NCBI GenBank assembly: GCA_015689775.1
Contig: WVSR01000001.1
Coordinates: 186,001 to 250,000 of the forward strand
DNA: 64,000 nt
From: Rhodobacterales bacterium LSUCC0387
Lineage (GTDB): Bacteria; Pseudomonadota; Alphaproteobacteria; Rhodobacterales; Rhodobacteraceae
Direction: 5' to 3'
Shown here: positions 36,049 to 45,447 of the stretch, one piece after another
Layout: the number at the start of each line of letters is the position of its first letter
Position numbering within the stretch: the first letter of the stretch is position 1
Translations under genes and position numbers: made by a program
Notes under the pieces: generated by a model
Database searches by the model: none
Told to the model about the DNA's origin: nothing
What the model saw: only the letters and a program-made list of their open reading frames with translations

Positions 36049-36921
36049 TTATTCGGCCGCGTGATGTGCGGGCAAAACGGGCGTAAGCCGCTCTGCATAA
36101 ACGCGCACCAGGTCACAAAGGGCCGCTTCACCAGCACAAGACGGGATCGAGGCAATCGCGCCAGATAAAATATCCTCCAACCGCGAAACAGCCCCACGCA
36201 CGCCCAGTTGGGAAACAGCATTAGGTCGGCCATTGAGATCGTCTTGACCCACGGGCTTACCCAAGGTTTTTTCATCATAAAGCGCATCACGCAGGTCATC
36301 CGCAACTTGGAACGCCTCGCCAATCCGAGCGCCCAGTTCTGTCCAAGGCTCGGGATCTTCCCCCGCGGCGGCAGCGCCCATTTTTGTTGCGGCAACAAAC
36401 AGCGCGCCGGTTTTCGACCGATGATAGGCTGAAAGGTCTATCTTATCTTCGCTTTCCCAACCCTGACCTGCGCAAATTCCATTGGGCATGCCTGTAGCTT
36501 GGCTTAGGATTTTGATCATCTCGACTGCCCGATGTGGATCATCCACCGCTGCACGGGCCAAGACCTCAAAGGCCAAAACAATCAGCGTATCGCCCACGAG
36601 AACCGCAATTGGTTGCGAATAAGCCATATGCACCGTGGGCTTTCCGCGCCGCAAATCCGCGTTGTCAAAACAAGGCAGATCATCATGGACGAGGCTGGCA
36701 CAGTGAATAAGCTCAATCGCTGCGCATGCCGCGTTTGAAAGATTCGGCTTATCATCCCGGCAGGCCTTCGCCACGGAGAGGGAAATTGTCGGCCTGATCC
36801 GTGCACCGCCCGGATTGACGGCATGATCCAAGGCCTGCGCCAATTTACGTGGTGCAGGCTCTTTCATGGCCAAAGTTAGGGCGGCAGAGATCGCCGATTC
36901 TATGCGGGCGGATAGAGACAT
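36049..36921 (-). CDS. crtE: Geranylgeranyl diphosphate synthase
   Basis: This trans-prenyltransferase (about 290 residues) makes C20 diphosphate for carotenoids and the bacteriochlorophyll tail. Aspartate-rich motif 1 reads DDLPCFDNADLRRGKPT and motif 2 lies in FQVADDLRDALYD. The ATG at 36921 is listed, but a GTG two codons upstream (36927), four bases after GAAGG, is equally possible. It is divergent from crtD across a region with two exact PpsR sites. Confidence 0.94.
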   Translation of the reverse strand: MSLSARIESAISAALTLAMKEPAPRKLAQALDHAVNPGGARIRPTISLSVAKACRDDKPNLSNAACAAIELIHCASLVHDDLPCFDNADLRRGKPTVHMAYSQPIAVLVGDTLIVLAFEVLARAAVDDPHRAVEMIKILSQATGMPNGICAGQGWESEDKIDLSAYHRSKTGALFVAATKMGAAAAGEDPEPWTELGARIGEAFQVADDLRDALYDEKTLGKPVGQDDLNGRPNAVSQLGVRGAVSRLEDILSGAIASIPSCAGEAALCDLVRVYAERLTPVLPAHHAAE

Positions 36922-36967
36922 AGTCACTCAGCCTTCATCGAGGTTTGCGCGGAGGATCCCACACATA

Positions 36968-36985
36968 TGTAAATTAGACTGGACA
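36968..36985. promoter_or_regulatory. PpsR/CrtJ operator in the crtE-crtD divergent promoter, site 1
   Basis: TGTAAATTAGACTGGACA is an exact TGT-N12-ACA palindrome, 47 bp before crtE. With the second site 31 bp away it can control crtE-crtF leftward and crtD-crtC rightward together. Confidence 0.82.
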
Positions 36986-36998
36986 GTTTGTAGGAATA

Positions 36999-37016
36999 TG
37001 TCAACAATATCTGACA
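36999..37016. promoter_or_regulatory. PpsR/CrtJ operator in the crtE-crtD divergent promoter, site 2
   Basis: TGTCAACAATATCTGACA is an exact TGT-N12-ACA palindrome, 37 bp before the crtD GTG. It is the crtD-proximal member of the pair. Confidence 0.85.
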
Positions 37017-37053
37017 TAATCTCGAGAGTGGCTCGAATGAAAGAAGCAACGCT

Positions 37054-38595
37054 GTGACCCGCCCTATTGTACCTGTCAGGCCCCGTGCAGTGGTGATCGG
37101 TGCAGGTATGGGTGGTCTTTCAACCGCTCTGCGCCTCGCCCATGCGGGATGTCAGGTCACAGTCTTTGATGCGATGACTCATGTCGGCGGTAAAATGCGA
37201 CAAGTGCCATCCACTGCGGGGCCGATTGATGCGGGGCCAACAGTGGTGACGATGCGCCATGTGTTTGACGAGCTGTTCCAAATCTTAGGTTTGAGGCTTG
37301 AAGATCATGTCACGCTGACACAGGATGACATCCTTGCCCGCCATTTCTGGCCAGATGGCAGCGAATTGGATTTTCGTGCCAATCTCGAAGAAACTCTTAC
37401 AGCCGTCGATCGCTTTTCAGGTTCCAAGTCATGCGGCGAGTTTCTCAAGTTCCATAAAGATACGGCTGCGCTTTTTTCAGCATTCAAGGGTCCAATGATG
37501 ATGCGCGCTCATCCGCGACAAGCGGATTTGACGATCACTGTTTTGAAATCACCCCATCTTCTGCGCGCCATGGCCCCGCACCAAACCTTGGCGCAGGCGG
37601 TTTTTAAGCGGTTCAGCGATCCCCGCTTGGCACAAGTTTTTGCGCGCTATTCCACCTATGTCGGCGGCAACCCTTATCTTAGCCCCGCGCTGCTTTCACT
37701 TATTTGGCAATCTGAGGCGGCGGGCGTGTGGCGTATCAAAGGCGGTGTGCATCAACTGGCCCGTGCGATGCAAAATATCGGGCAATCCATGGGTGTCGAG
37801 TTTCAGCTTGGGCAATCCATCGATGCCATTTCAAAAGATGCTGGTCGCGTAACGGGCGTCAACCTTGCAGATGGTCGGAATGTGGCGGCAGATATTGTAG
37901 TGTTTAATGGTGACCCACGCGCAATTCATATTGGGCTGATGGGCCAAGACCACGCACCTCTTGTCACCCGCGCGCAGATTGAGCCGCGCAGCCTGTCCGC
38001 CTATGTTTGGAGTTTCGCGTCGCGCGTCTGGGGCAAGACACTTGCCCATCATAACGTGTTTTTCGGTGATGATCAGCGCAGCGAATTTGAGCCTATCGAA
38101 AGTGGCGCGCTGCCGCGTGATCCAACGCTTTATATTTGCGCTCAGGATGCTGGGCTCGAATCGAATACTGATACAGCGCTGCAAAGATTTGAAATTATCA
38201 TGAACGGCGCGCCAACCGAGGCCCCGACAAAAAGGGAGGTGGCCGCATGTCGTCATCTGACATTCCAAACATTAGCGGATCGCGGATTGGTGTTTCCCGA
38301 CCCGATCCCCGACAGCGCATTAATGACACCACAGGATTTCGCAAAGATGTTTCCCGCCTCGCGCGGATCCCTTTACGGGCTGAGCCCGCATGGAATGACG
38401 GCAGCGTTGAAACGACCGCGGGCGCGGACGTCTCTCAAGGGCCTCTACTTGGCGGGGGGCGGCACCCATCCGGGGGCGGGAATCCCGATGGCCTGCCTCT
38501 CAGGACAGCACGCGGCCGAGGCGATCTTGACGGACCATGCTTTAACCTTGCCATCCCGCCCAACGGCTATGCATGGTGGTATATCGACGGCATAA
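37054..38595 (+). CDS. crtD: 1-hydroxycarotenoid 3,4-desaturase (hydroxyneurosporene dehydrogenase)
   Basis: This FAD-dependent phytoene-desaturase-family enzyme (513 residues) introduces the 3,4 double bond in the spheroidene pathway. The dinucleotide motif is VVIGAGMGGLSTALRLA near residue 14, and the C-terminal family signature is [21 protein letters not shown]. The start is GTG at 37054, with no strong ribosome-binding site. The 3' part is overlapped by the open crtC frame. Confidence 0.95.
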   Translation: MTRPIVPVRPRAVVIGAGMGGLSTALRLAHAGCQVTVFDAMTHVGGKMRQVPSTAGPIDAGPTVVTMRHVFDELFQILGLRLEDHVTLTQDDILARHFWPDGSELDFRANLEETLTAVDRFSGSKSCGEFLKFHKDTAALFSAFKGPMMMRAHPRQADLTITVLKSPHLLRAMAPHQTLAQAVFKRFSDPRLAQVFARYSTYVGGNPYLSPALLSLIWQSEAAGVWRIKGGVHQLARAMQNIGQSMGVEFQLGQSIDAISKDAGRVTGVNLADGRNVAADIVVFNGDPRAIHIGLMGQDHAPLVTRAQIEPRSLSAYVWSFASRVWGKTLAHHNVFFGDDQRSEFEPIESGALPRDPTLYICAQDAGLESNTDTALQRFEIIMNGAPTEAPTKREVAACRHLTFQTLADRGLVFPDPIPDSALMTPQDFAKMFPASRGSLYGLSPHGMTAALKRPRARTSLKGLYLAGGGTHPGAGIPMACLSGQHAAEAILTDHALTLPSRPTAMHGGISTA

Positions 38596-39467
38596 GCGAT
38601 GACGGAACCAAGGCTATTTCGATCATCGCCTTCATAGGTTCAGTTTTCTCGCCATGGTATCGTTGGTCGGGGCGCAAGGACCCCGAAGATCACTGCTGCT
38701 TGAATGTTGTGACCTATGGCAAAGGGGGCCGCTGGACGATGACGGACCGGGGCCGAGATGCGCTTGCGCTTTCGGAAACCCAAATGGAAATCGGGCCTAG
38801 TCACCTGTCTTGGGACGGCTCAGCCCTCACCATTCACATTGATGAACGCACAACGCCACATGGCAGTCGATTACGCGGAAAAGTGACTCTAACGCCCCGC
38901 GCAGTGACGGATGTTGAATTGCCACTCTGCGATGATGGCACGCATATTTGGCGCCCTTTTGCGCCCATTGCTGATATCGATGTTCATCTCGAAAATGCAG
39001 GCTGGTCATGGTCTGGGCATGGATATTTCGATGCAAATTTCGGCACCCGCGCCTTGGAGGAAGATTTTGATTACTGGACATGGGGCCGCTTTCCAACGCG
39101 AGAGGGCGCCTGTTGCTTCTATGATGCAACGCGCTGCGATGGTAGCAATCTTGCGGCCGCCATTGCTTTTGACGAAACGGGCAAGGCATCACCTGTTGAT
39201 GCGCCGCGCACAGCAAGGTTCAAATCCGCGTTTTGGGGGGTGCGCCGTGAAACCCGCGCGGATCCAGATTTTGCACCGCACGAAGTTCGGCCCATGTTGG
39301 ACGCCCCATTCTACAACCGCGCCATGGTGCGAACCAAAATCAACGGTGAAACTGTGACAGGTGTTCATGAATCGCTTGATCTTAATCGATTTCGCAAAGC
39401 ATGGATGATGCCCATGCTGGCCTTTCGTGTGCCGCGCCGCAAAAATTGGCCCAAGCGATGGTTGTGA
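38247..39467 (+). CDS. crtC: Carotenoid 1,2-hydratase (hydroxyneurosporene synthase), start uncertain
   Basis: CrtC adds water across the terminal 1,2 double bond of neurosporene-type carotenoids. The conserved domain begins near 38532 ([20 protein letters not shown]) and includes [15 protein letters not shown] and [18 protein letters not shown]. In this frame the only ATG/GTG/TTG before the conserved region is the ATG at 38247, which has GGAGG eight bases upstream but lies 349 bases inside crtD. The first ~95 residues it adds do not look like family sequence. The true start may be a rarer codon, such as CTG at 38493. Confidence 0.9.
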   Translation: MSSSDIPNISGSRIGVSRPDPRQRINDTTGFRKDVSRLARIPLRAEPAWNDGSVETTAGADVSQGPLLGGGRHPSGGGNPDGLPLRTARGRGDLDGPCFNLAIPPNGYAWWYIDGISDDGTKAISIIAFIGSVFSPWYRWSGRKDPEDHCCLNVVTYGKGGRWTMTDRGRDALALSETQMEIGPSHLSWDGSALTIHIDERTTPHGSRLRGKVTLTPRAVTDVELPLCDDGTHIWRPFAPIADIDVHLENAGWSWSGHGYFDANFGTRALEEDFDYWTWGRFPTREGACCFYDATRCDGSNLAAAIAFDETGKASPVDAPRTARFKSAFWGVRRETRADPDFAPHEVRPMLDAPFYNRAMVRTKINGETVTGVHESLDLNRFRKAWMMPMLAFRVPRRKNWPKRWL

Positions 39468-39513
39468 TCTGATCGTGCCGCTTCCATATTGGGCGGAACA
39501 TGAAAGGGTAGAC

Positions 39514-40068
39514 ATGTCGAATAGTTTTCCAGATTGGCATGGCACAACCATTATCGGTGTGCGCAAGGGTAACGAGGTCGCGGTTGCAGGCGATGGTCAG
39601 GTCAGTCTTGGCCAAACCGTGATCAAAGGCACAGCACGCAAAGTCCGCCGCCTTTCCGCTGGGGGGTATGAGGTGGTCGCAGGATTTGCAGGATCGACAG
39701 CAGATGCTTTTGCCCTGCTTGAACGTCTTGAAGTAAAGCTTGAAGCGACACCGGGCCAATTGCAGCGCGCCAGTGTTGAATTGGCGAAAGATTGGCGCAC
39801 GGACAAGTATTTGCAAAAGCTTGAGGCCATGTTGATCGTCACAGATGGGTCAGAGCTCTATGTCATCACGGGCGCGGGCGATGTTTTAGAGCCAGAACAC
39901 GGTATAGCCGCAATTGGGTCGGGCGGAAATTACGCATTGGCCGCAGCCCGCGCGATGATAGATAGCGATAAATCCGCTGAAGACGTGGCCCGCCGCGCGA
40001 TGGAAATCGCGGCTGATATTTGTGTTTATACCAATGGCAACCTCACAGTAGAGCGGATCAAAAAATGA
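39514..40068 (+). CDS. hslV: ATP-dependent protease peptidase subunit HslV
   Basis: HslV is the proteasome-beta-like threonine peptidase that assembles with HslU. The 184-residue form begins [19 protein letters not shown]. Self-cleavage before T11 exposes the catalytic Thr, so there is a 10-residue propeptide, typical of alphaproteobacteria. [14 protein letters not shown] and [15 protein letters not shown] are family motifs. The ATG at 39514 has AAAGGG upstream. The gene lies 46 bp after crtC and marks the right border of the photosynthesis cluster. Confidence 0.96.
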   Translation: MSNSFPDWHGTTIIGVRKGNEVAVAGDGQVSLGQTVIKGTARKVRRLSAGGYEVVAGFAGSTADAFALLERLEVKLEATPGQLQRASVELAKDWRTDKYLQKLEAMLIVTDGSELYVITGAGDVLEPEHGIAAIGSGGNYALAAARAMIDSDKSAEDVARRAMEIAADICVYTNGNLTVERIKK

Positions 40069-41378
40069 CTAACCTGACCCCCCGCGAAATCGTATCGGAA
40101 TTGGATCGATTCATCGTTGGACAAGCCGATGCTAAGCGCGCGGTGGCGGTTGCCCTGCGCAATCGGTGGCGGCGCAAACAGCTTGAGGATGATTTGCGCG
40201 ATGAAGTTTACCCAAAAAATATTCTGATGATAGGACCGACTGGGGTGGGCAAAACGGAAATCAGCCGCCGTTTGGCGAAACTTGCCCGCGCGCCGTTTCT
40301 CAAAGTTGAGGCGACAAAATTTACTGAGGTGGGCTATGTCGGTCGTGATGTCGAGCAGATCATCCGCGATCTGGTCGATGCCGCGCAAATCATGGTGCGC
40401 GACCATATGCGCGAAGAAGTCACGGCCAAGGCACACAAGGCCGCCGAAGATCGTGTAATCGAAGCGCTTGCGGGCACCGATGCGCGCGACCAAACCCGCG
40501 AGATGTTCCGCAAGAAACTCCGCTCAGGGGAATTGGACGACACTATCATTGAATTGGAAGTTGCGGATCAATCCAACCCAATGGCCATGTTTGAAATTCC
40601 AGGCCAGCCGCAAATGGGGCCAATGGGCGGCGGCATGAGCCTTGGTGATATATTCGGCAAGGCCTTTGGAGGGCGGAAAATCCGCAAGAAAATGACTGTG
40701 GCGGCGAGCTATAAGATCCTTATCGGTGAAGAAGCTGATAAGCTATTGGATCAAGAAACAGTAACGAAAGAAGCCATTCGGGCCGTTGAGGAAAATGGTA
40801 TCGTCTTTATTGACGAAATCGACAAGGTCGCCGCGCGCACTGAAGCCCGTGGGGCTGATGTCAGCCGCGAGGGGGTGCAGCGTGATCTATTGCCTCTGAT
40901 CGAAGGGACAACCGTCTCAACAAAACATGGGCCTGTGAAAACAGACCATGTCCTGTTCATTGCCTCAGGCGCATTTCATATCGCAAAGCCCTCTGACCTT
41001 TTGCCAGAACTTCAGGGGCGCTTGCCCATTCGCGTGGAATTGCAAGCACTTACCGAGGATGATTTCACCCGTATTTTGACAGAAACTGATAATGCCCTGA
41101 CCCGCCAATATTCCGCTTTGATGGCAACTGAGAACGTGGCTGTTGATTTCACTGAAGATGGGATCAAGGCCTTGGCCAAGATTGCGGCAGATGTGAATAA
41201 ATCGGTCGAGAATATCGGCGCGCGGCGGCTTTACACGGTGCTGGAGCGTGTTTTTGAAGACCTAAGCTTTACCGCGCCTGACAGAGGCGGCGAAAGCGTG
41301 GTCGTTAATGCAAAATATGTGCAAACCTATCTCGCCGACTTAGCAGGCCAGTCCGATCTCAGCCGCTATGTGCTATAG
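40065..41378 (+). CDS. hslU: HslU, ATPase subunit of the HslVU protease
   Basis: The 437-residue AAA+ unfoldase feeds HslV. It has Walker [10 protein letters not shown] (about residues 58-66), the GYVGRDVE pore loop, Walker B FIDEIDK, and the sensor region GRLPIRVEL. The C-terminal tail, SRYVL, docks into HslV. The ATG at 40065 overlaps the hslV stop (ATGA). An in-frame extension of 15 codons into hslV is disregarded. Confidence 0.97.
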   Translation: MTNLTPREIVSELDRFIVGQADAKRAVAVALRNRWRRKQLEDDLRDEVYPKNILMIGPTGVGKTEISRRLAKLARAPFLKVEATKFTEVGYVGRDVEQIIRDLVDAAQIMVRDHMREEVTAKAHKAAEDRVIEALAGTDARDQTREMFRKKLRSGELDDTIIELEVADQSNPMAMFEIPGQPQMGPMGGGMSLGDIFGKAFGGRKIRKKMTVAASYKILIGEEADKLLDQETVTKEAIRAVEENGIVFIDEIDKVAARTEARGADVSREGVQRDLLPLIEGTTVSTKHGPVKTDHVLFIASGAFHIAKPSDLLPELQGRLPIRVELQALTEDDFTRILTETDNALTRQYSALMATENVAVDFTEDGIKALAKIAADVNKSVENIGARRLYTVLERVFEDLSFTAPDRGGESVVVNAKYVQTYLADLAGQSDLSRYVL

Positions 41379-41381
41379 TCT

Positions 41382-41966
41382 CTATTTCTTAAGATAGACA
41401 TATAGTGCGCCCGCGCCGCCATGGCGCATATGCGCCTCACGAATTTCAAGGATATAGTCCGCGATTGATGGGTGGCGCAGCCACCGCGGCACGTTTTGCC
41501 GCAACACCCCGCGGGCAGGCGCAATCGGGTCATAATGGGGGCCACTGGACAGATTGCCTTTGCCCGTAATCACAAGGACCAAACGATATCCGCGCGCATG
41601 GCAATCAAGGATGAATCGCTGCAACGCAGGATGGGCTTGGGCCTGCGTCATGCCGTGAAGGTCAATTTTCGCCTCTGGCTGCAACTTTCCCCGCACCATG
41701 CGGCCATGCAATTTTTTATCCATACGAACGGGGCGCTTTTCAAGCGCGACTTGCAGTTTCGCAGGTGGGGCTGTCAGCCCAATATCAAAATCACTAAGAT
41801 CTAACTTTGGCGTTAGATCTACAATCTCACGCGGGGGAATTGCTGCTGTGTCGGGTTTTGCAAGGAAGAAGTTGGCGACGGTACGTTTCAATGGCTTAGC
41901 ACTGCGCGCAACGCGATCCCATAAAACGCGGTCCTCGCTGCTTAAGATTTTTGGTTTTTTTGCCAT
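41382..41966 (-). CDS. Smr/MutS2-domain protein
   Basis: The 194-residue protein has a C-terminal Smr domain (about residues 95-190) with KIDLHGMTQAQAHPALQRF and LVLVITGKG, followed by HPSIADYILEIREAHMRHGGAGALYVYLKK. Smr domains are DNA or RNA nucleases or binding modules. Stand-alone forms of this size are common in alphaproteobacteria, and the function is unknown. It lies three bases after mltA and is probably co-transcribed with it. It converges with hslU. Confidence 0.88.
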   Translation of the reverse strand: MAKKPKILSSEDRVLWDRVARSAKPLKRTVANFFLAKPDTAAIPPREIVDLTPKLDLSDFDIGLTAPPAKLQVALEKRPVRMDKKLHGRMVRGKLQPEAKIDLHGMTQAQAHPALQRFILDCHARGYRLVLVITGKGNLSSGPHYDPIAPARGVLRQNVPRWLRHPSIADYILEIREAHMRHGGAGALYVYLKK

Positions 41967-41969
41967 GGC

Positions 41970-42908
41970 TTATCCTGCCCATCTATGGGGCAGATCATGG
42001 CCCTTGGGCCAAAGCACGGTCAAGCTTGCAGGTTCATTTATTGCGCCTGCAATCCTGCCCGCAGCATCGCCTGTTCCACAGAAAATATCAGCGCGCTGTG
42101 CACCTTTGATGGCAGATCCACAATCTTGGGCAAAATAAATCCGCGCCGCACGCGTCTCGCCGACAACCATGACTGGCAGACCATAGGGGATATATGCAGG
42201 ATCAATCGCGATCGAGCGGTTCGCGGTCAAAACCTGCCGCGCGGCACCGACCGCACCGTATTCGTTGCGTGGTTCAAAGAAGATATAGGATGGGTTTCTC
42301 TGTAAAAGAGCATCCACTTGGTCGGGATGATGCCTGAGCCAATCTTTGACCCAATCTGCAGTGATCTGTTTCGCGCTGATTTCACCCATGGCGACCAATT
42401 CAGCCCCGATCGAATGATAGGAATGGCCGTTCTTTGCCGAAAACCCAAAGCGGCGCGTCTCACCATCTGGGTAGGTCACGGCAACAGATCCTTGGATGTG
42501 GCAAAAATACTGGTCTATCTGCGAGTTGAGATACACCAACTCCAATCCTTGCCCCGAAAGCAACTTGCCCGTTTCGATTTCGGCACGTGTCGCCCAAATC
42601 TCAGGCATATCTTTTGGGGCGGCGTGGAGCGGGAATTTGTATTCGGCATCTGGCGCGGCGCGGGCGGGCAAAACAGGTTCGTAATATCCCGTGATATGCC
42701 CAGCAAAGGCAGGGCCAAATCTGAGAGGTTGAAAATTTGATTGAAAGAACGCGCGGGCCCGTGAGGGGCTAACCTTGCGGGCGGCTGTAAAAAGATCGGC
42801 TATCGTCAAATCGGTCTGAGATTGGAAAATTGAAAGGATTTCAGCGTAATCCTCGTCATCCCAACCCAAAAGATCGGAAAATCCTATGGGTTGAGGGTAA
42901 GTCACCAC
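41970..42908 (-). CDS. mltA: Membrane-bound lytic murein transglycosylase A
   Basis: This glycan-strand-cleaving enzyme (312 residues) has a MltA domain (GHITGYYEPVLPA..., about residues 70-80 onward) and a C-terminal 3D domain whose aspartates are in SIAIDPAYIPYG and IYFAQDCGSAIKGAQRADIFCG. No signal peptide or lipobox is seen with the GTG start at 42908. Either export uses an unrecognised N-terminus or the start is wrong. It is 18 bp after the Tim44-like gene, likely one operon. Confidence 0.9.
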   Translation of the reverse strand: MVTYPQPIGFSDLLGWDDEDYAEILSIFQSQTDLTIADLFTAARKVSPSRARAFFQSNFQPLRFGPAFAGHITGYYEPVLPARAAPDAEYKFPLHAAPKDMPEIWATRAEIETGKLLSGQGLELVYLNSQIDQYFCHIQGSVAVTYPDGETRRFGFSAKNGHSYHSIGAELVAMGEISAKQITADWVKDWLRHHPDQVDALLQRNPSYIFFEPRNEYGAVGAARQVLTANRSIAIDPAYIPYGLPVMVVGETRAARIYFAQDCGSAIKGAQRADIFCGTGDAAGRIAGAINEPASLTVLWPKGHDLPHRWAG

Positions 42909-42926
42909 GTATTCTTTACGCTAGGA

Positions 42927-43586
42927 TCAGCCGCCTGTGGCAACCAAAATCCAATTTGGATTGCGGCTGCCCATTTCGCGGGCGAAGGTCCAGACATCGC
43001 GTTGACGTTTGATTTCTGTGGCGCTGCCTTCGACAATTTCACCATCGGAATTGCGCACTACAGAGGTAAGTTCTGCAGCGAACCGAACTGTTACCTCACC
43101 CTCACGCGAAGTGGCGTCAAACTGAGCTTCTTGAACAGCGACATCATTGAGGCCCACAAAATTTGCTTCAATCTCGAGGCCTTGCGCACGACGCGCTGCG
43201 ATCACCTCATCAAAACTCTCGGCAACCTGGGGAGATAGAAAATCGCGCGCTTCGGAAATATCGCCACGTTCAAAAGCCATAAGGATCATTTCATAGGCGC
43301 CGCGCGCGCCCGTCAAAAACTCACCCACCGCGAAACTTGGCTCCGCGGATTTCATCGCGGCCAAGGCGCGGGCGCTTTCTGATCCTTCGGGAACATGATC
43401 GGTAATGTCCCGATCAGGGCCGCCCTCTATAACTTCAAGATTACGCGATTGCGCGGATTTTGCTGTTTTCACAACTTCGGGCGATTTCTCAAACCCCTCA
43501 CGCGTACCAAGAACGGCGCGCAACCGTAGGATCAAAAAAATCGCAATTGCTGCGAGAACCAAAAGGGAAAGAAATGATGAGTTCAT
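42927..43586 (-). CDS. Tim44-like domain membrane protein
   Basis: The 219-residue protein has an N-terminal transmembrane anchor (about residues 5-20) and a Tim44/TimA-like domain (about 85-219) with FLTGARGAYEMILMAFERGD and EIKRQRDVWTFAREMGSRNPNWILVATGG. Bacterial members are related to the mitochondrial import motor component Tim44, and their role at the inner membrane is unclear. The operon continues into mltA and the Smr gene. Next to fxsA, secB and dnaQ this order is usual in Rhodobacterales. Confidence 0.88.
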   Translation of the reverse strand: MNSSFLSLLVLAAIAIFLILRLRAVLGTREGFEKSPEVVKTAKSAQSRNLEVIEGGPDRDITDHVPEGSESARALAAMKSAEPSFAVGEFLTGARGAYEMILMAFERGDISEARDFLSPQVAESFDEVIAARRAQGLEIEANFVGLNDVAVQEAQFDATSREGEVTVRFAAELTSVVRNSDGEIVEGSATEIKRQRDVWTFAREMGSRNPNWILVATGG

Positions 43587-43733
43587 GTCGGTTTCAATCC
43601 AATTTTTGATACAGGCTAATGTTGCTGCAGGGCTTTTCGACAGCGCTTGAGGTTCATATGTAGGGAAGGAAGTGGGCCAAGTCCATGAAGCTGGGCGCGG
43701 TTTTACTGAGTATCTGCGGGAAAGGCTAAAAAA

Positions 43734-44195
43734 ATGTGGTTATTTGTTCTTTTTCTGGCGATTCCGCTGATTGAGATTGGCTTGTTTATACAAATTGGCA
43801 GTTTTCTTGGGTTGTGGCCAACCTTGGCTGTGGTCGCTTTAACCGCAATAGTGGGGACATGGCTGGTCAGATCACAAGGATCACTGGCACTGTCGCAGAT
43901 CCGCTCCAGTTTCAACGAATTAAATGATCCAACCGGACCGCTGGCCCATGGGGCCATGATCCTAATCGCGGGCGCCCTGTTGCTAACACCTGGGTTTTTC
44001 ACCGATGCGGTTGGATTTTCCTTGTTGATGCCACCCGTTCGGCAGTTTTTGATCCTACAGGTCAAATCACGCATAAAAAATACCGGTTTTCAAAGCCAAA
44101 CCAATTTTCACAGCCAATCTGGCACAATCATAGATGAGGATGGCGAAATCTTGGATACAGACCCTCACGGCCCATCGGGTTGGACGCGGCATTGA
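43734..44195 (+). CDS. fxsA: FxsA-family membrane protein
   Basis: The 153-residue protein has three or four hydrophobic segments: LFVLFLAIPLIEIGLFIQIG, LWPTLAVVALTAIVGTWLV, and HGAMILIAGALLLTPGFFTDAVGF with the family TPGFFTD motif. E. coli FxsA relieves F-plasmid exclusion of phage T7; the cellular role here is unknown. It is divergent from the Tim44-like gene across a 147-bp gap that shows no clear regulatory site. Confidence 0.9.
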   Translation: MWLFVLFLAIPLIEIGLFIQIGSFLGLWPTLAVVALTAIVGTWLVRSQGSLALSQIRSSFNELNDPTGPLAHGAMILIAGALLLTPGFFTDAVGFSLLMPPVRQFLILQVKSRIKNTGFQSQTNFHSQSGTIIDEDGEILDTDPHGPSGWTRH

Positions 44196-44250
44196 GGCTT
44201 TTGGATCGTGCTGTTAAGACGCCTTAAATTTAGCCTTTGGGAGATGAAAG

Positions 44251-44757
44251 ATGGCGAAACAAAACGCGGCTACCGCGCAGGACAGCGCAGCACAACAACA
44301 ACCCGTAATGCCGCAAATGAAAATCTTGGGCCAATTCGTGCGGGATTTGTCATTTGAGAATATCGCAGCGCAAAAATCGATTCAAGGTACGGGTCAGCCC
44401 GACATTCAATTACGTGTGGCGCTCGATGGCGGAAAGCGGCCCACGGAAAAGCAGTATGACGTCATCGTAAAAGTGACGATTGAGGCAAAAACCAAAGGGG
44501 ATACGCCCGAACCAATCTTCCGCGTAGACCTTGATTATGCTGGCATCTTCCACATCGACAACGTGCCCGAGGAGCAGCTTCACCCATATCTGATGATCGA
44601 ATGCCCTCGGATGCTTTTCCCGTTCATCCGCCGCATCGTTTCAGATGTAACGCGTGACGGTGGTTATTTGCCGCTAAACCTCGACATGATTGATTTTGTT
44701 GCCCTATATCGTAACGAATTGGCGCGCAAAATGACCGAAAAAAAGGCAGATGCCTAA
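44251..44757 (+). CDS. secB: SecB protein-export chaperone
   Basis: The 168-residue tetrameric chaperone holds preproteins unfolded for SecA. SecB signatures include KILGQFVRDLSFENIA, YAGIFHIDNVPEEQLHPYLMIECPRMLFPFIRRIVSDVTRDGG (the core beta sheet and helix), and LNLDMIDFVALYRNE. GGGAG lies seven bases before the ATG. It converges with dnaQ. Confidence 0.96.
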   Translation: MAKQNAATAQDSAAQQQPVMPQMKILGQFVRDLSFENIAAQKSIQGTGQPDIQLRVALDGGKRPTEKQYDVIVKVTIEAKTKGDTPEPIFRVDLDYAGIFHIDNVPEEQLHPYLMIECPRMLFPFIRRIVSDVTRDGGYLPLNLDMIDFVALYRNELARKMTEKKADA

Positions 44758-44760
44758 GCG

Positions 44761-45447
44761 TTAATGCACCCAAACAGCCTTGTCGCCCATCTCGGAAATG
44801 AATTCTTGGTGGGCAGCGATTTCTTCGTCCGTCAAACGAGGCTTAAGAGTTTCTAGCCGTGCAGAAGCGCGGCGCATCGGTCGCACAACATCACGGTCTT
44901 TGTCCTGATTATCTGGAGAAAGGGTAAAATCAGGCTGTTTGCCCCCGATCAATTCGAGATAAACCTCAGCCAAAATTTCCGAATCCAAAAGCGCGCCATG
45001 TTTTTCGCGCATAGAATTATCGACACCAAAGCGGCGACATAGGGAATCGAGGCTCGCGGGGGATCCAGGGAATTTACGCCGCGCGATAATCAGCGTATCG
45101 ATCGCTTGATCAATGCGCAAAAGCGGTTTGTTCACCCATCCAAGTTCTGCATTCAAAAACTTCATATCGAAGCTCGCGTTGTGAATGACCAGTTTTGCGT
45201 CGCCAACAAAATTAAGAAAATCTTGCGCGATGGCGGCGAATACTGGTTTATCAGCTAAAAACTCATCGCCCAATCCATGCACATTAAAAGCTTCTTGCGG
45301 CATCGCGCGTTCGGGGTTGATATATTGGTGATATGTCTTGCCTGTTGGTAAGTGGTTCCACAATTCAACCGCACCAATTTCCACAATGCGGTGGCCTTCG
45401 GATGGCTCAAACCCCGTGGTTTCGGTGTCTAGAACAATCTCGCGCAT
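44761..45447 (-). CDS. dnaQ: DNA polymerase III epsilon subunit
   Basis: The 228-residue proofreading 3'-5' exonuclease has the DEDDh residues in IVLDTETTGFEP (ExoI), VIHNASFDMKFLNAEL (ExoII) and KHGALLDSEILAEVYLEL (ExoIII). The ATG at 45447 overlaps the coaE stop (TGATG). It is the last gene of the leftward maf-aroE-coaE-dnaQ operon. Confidence 0.95.
   Translation of the reverse strand: MREIVLDTETTGFEPSEGHRIVEIGAVELWNHLPTGKTYHQYINPERAMPQEAFNVHGLGDEFLADKPVFAAIAQDFLNFVGDAKLVIHNASFDMKFLNAELGWVNKPLLRIDQAIDTLIIARRKFPGSPASLDSLCRRFGVDNSMREKHGALLDSEILAEVYLELIGGKQPDFTLSPDNQDKDRDVVRPMRRASARLETLKPRLTDEEIAAHQEFISEMGDKAVWVH

Noticed and set aside
43587-43733. 147-bp Tim44-fxsA gap as a possible small RNA or tRNA
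   Set aside because: No stable hairpin, terminator or tRNA-like pairing is visible; it most likely holds only the two divergent promoters.
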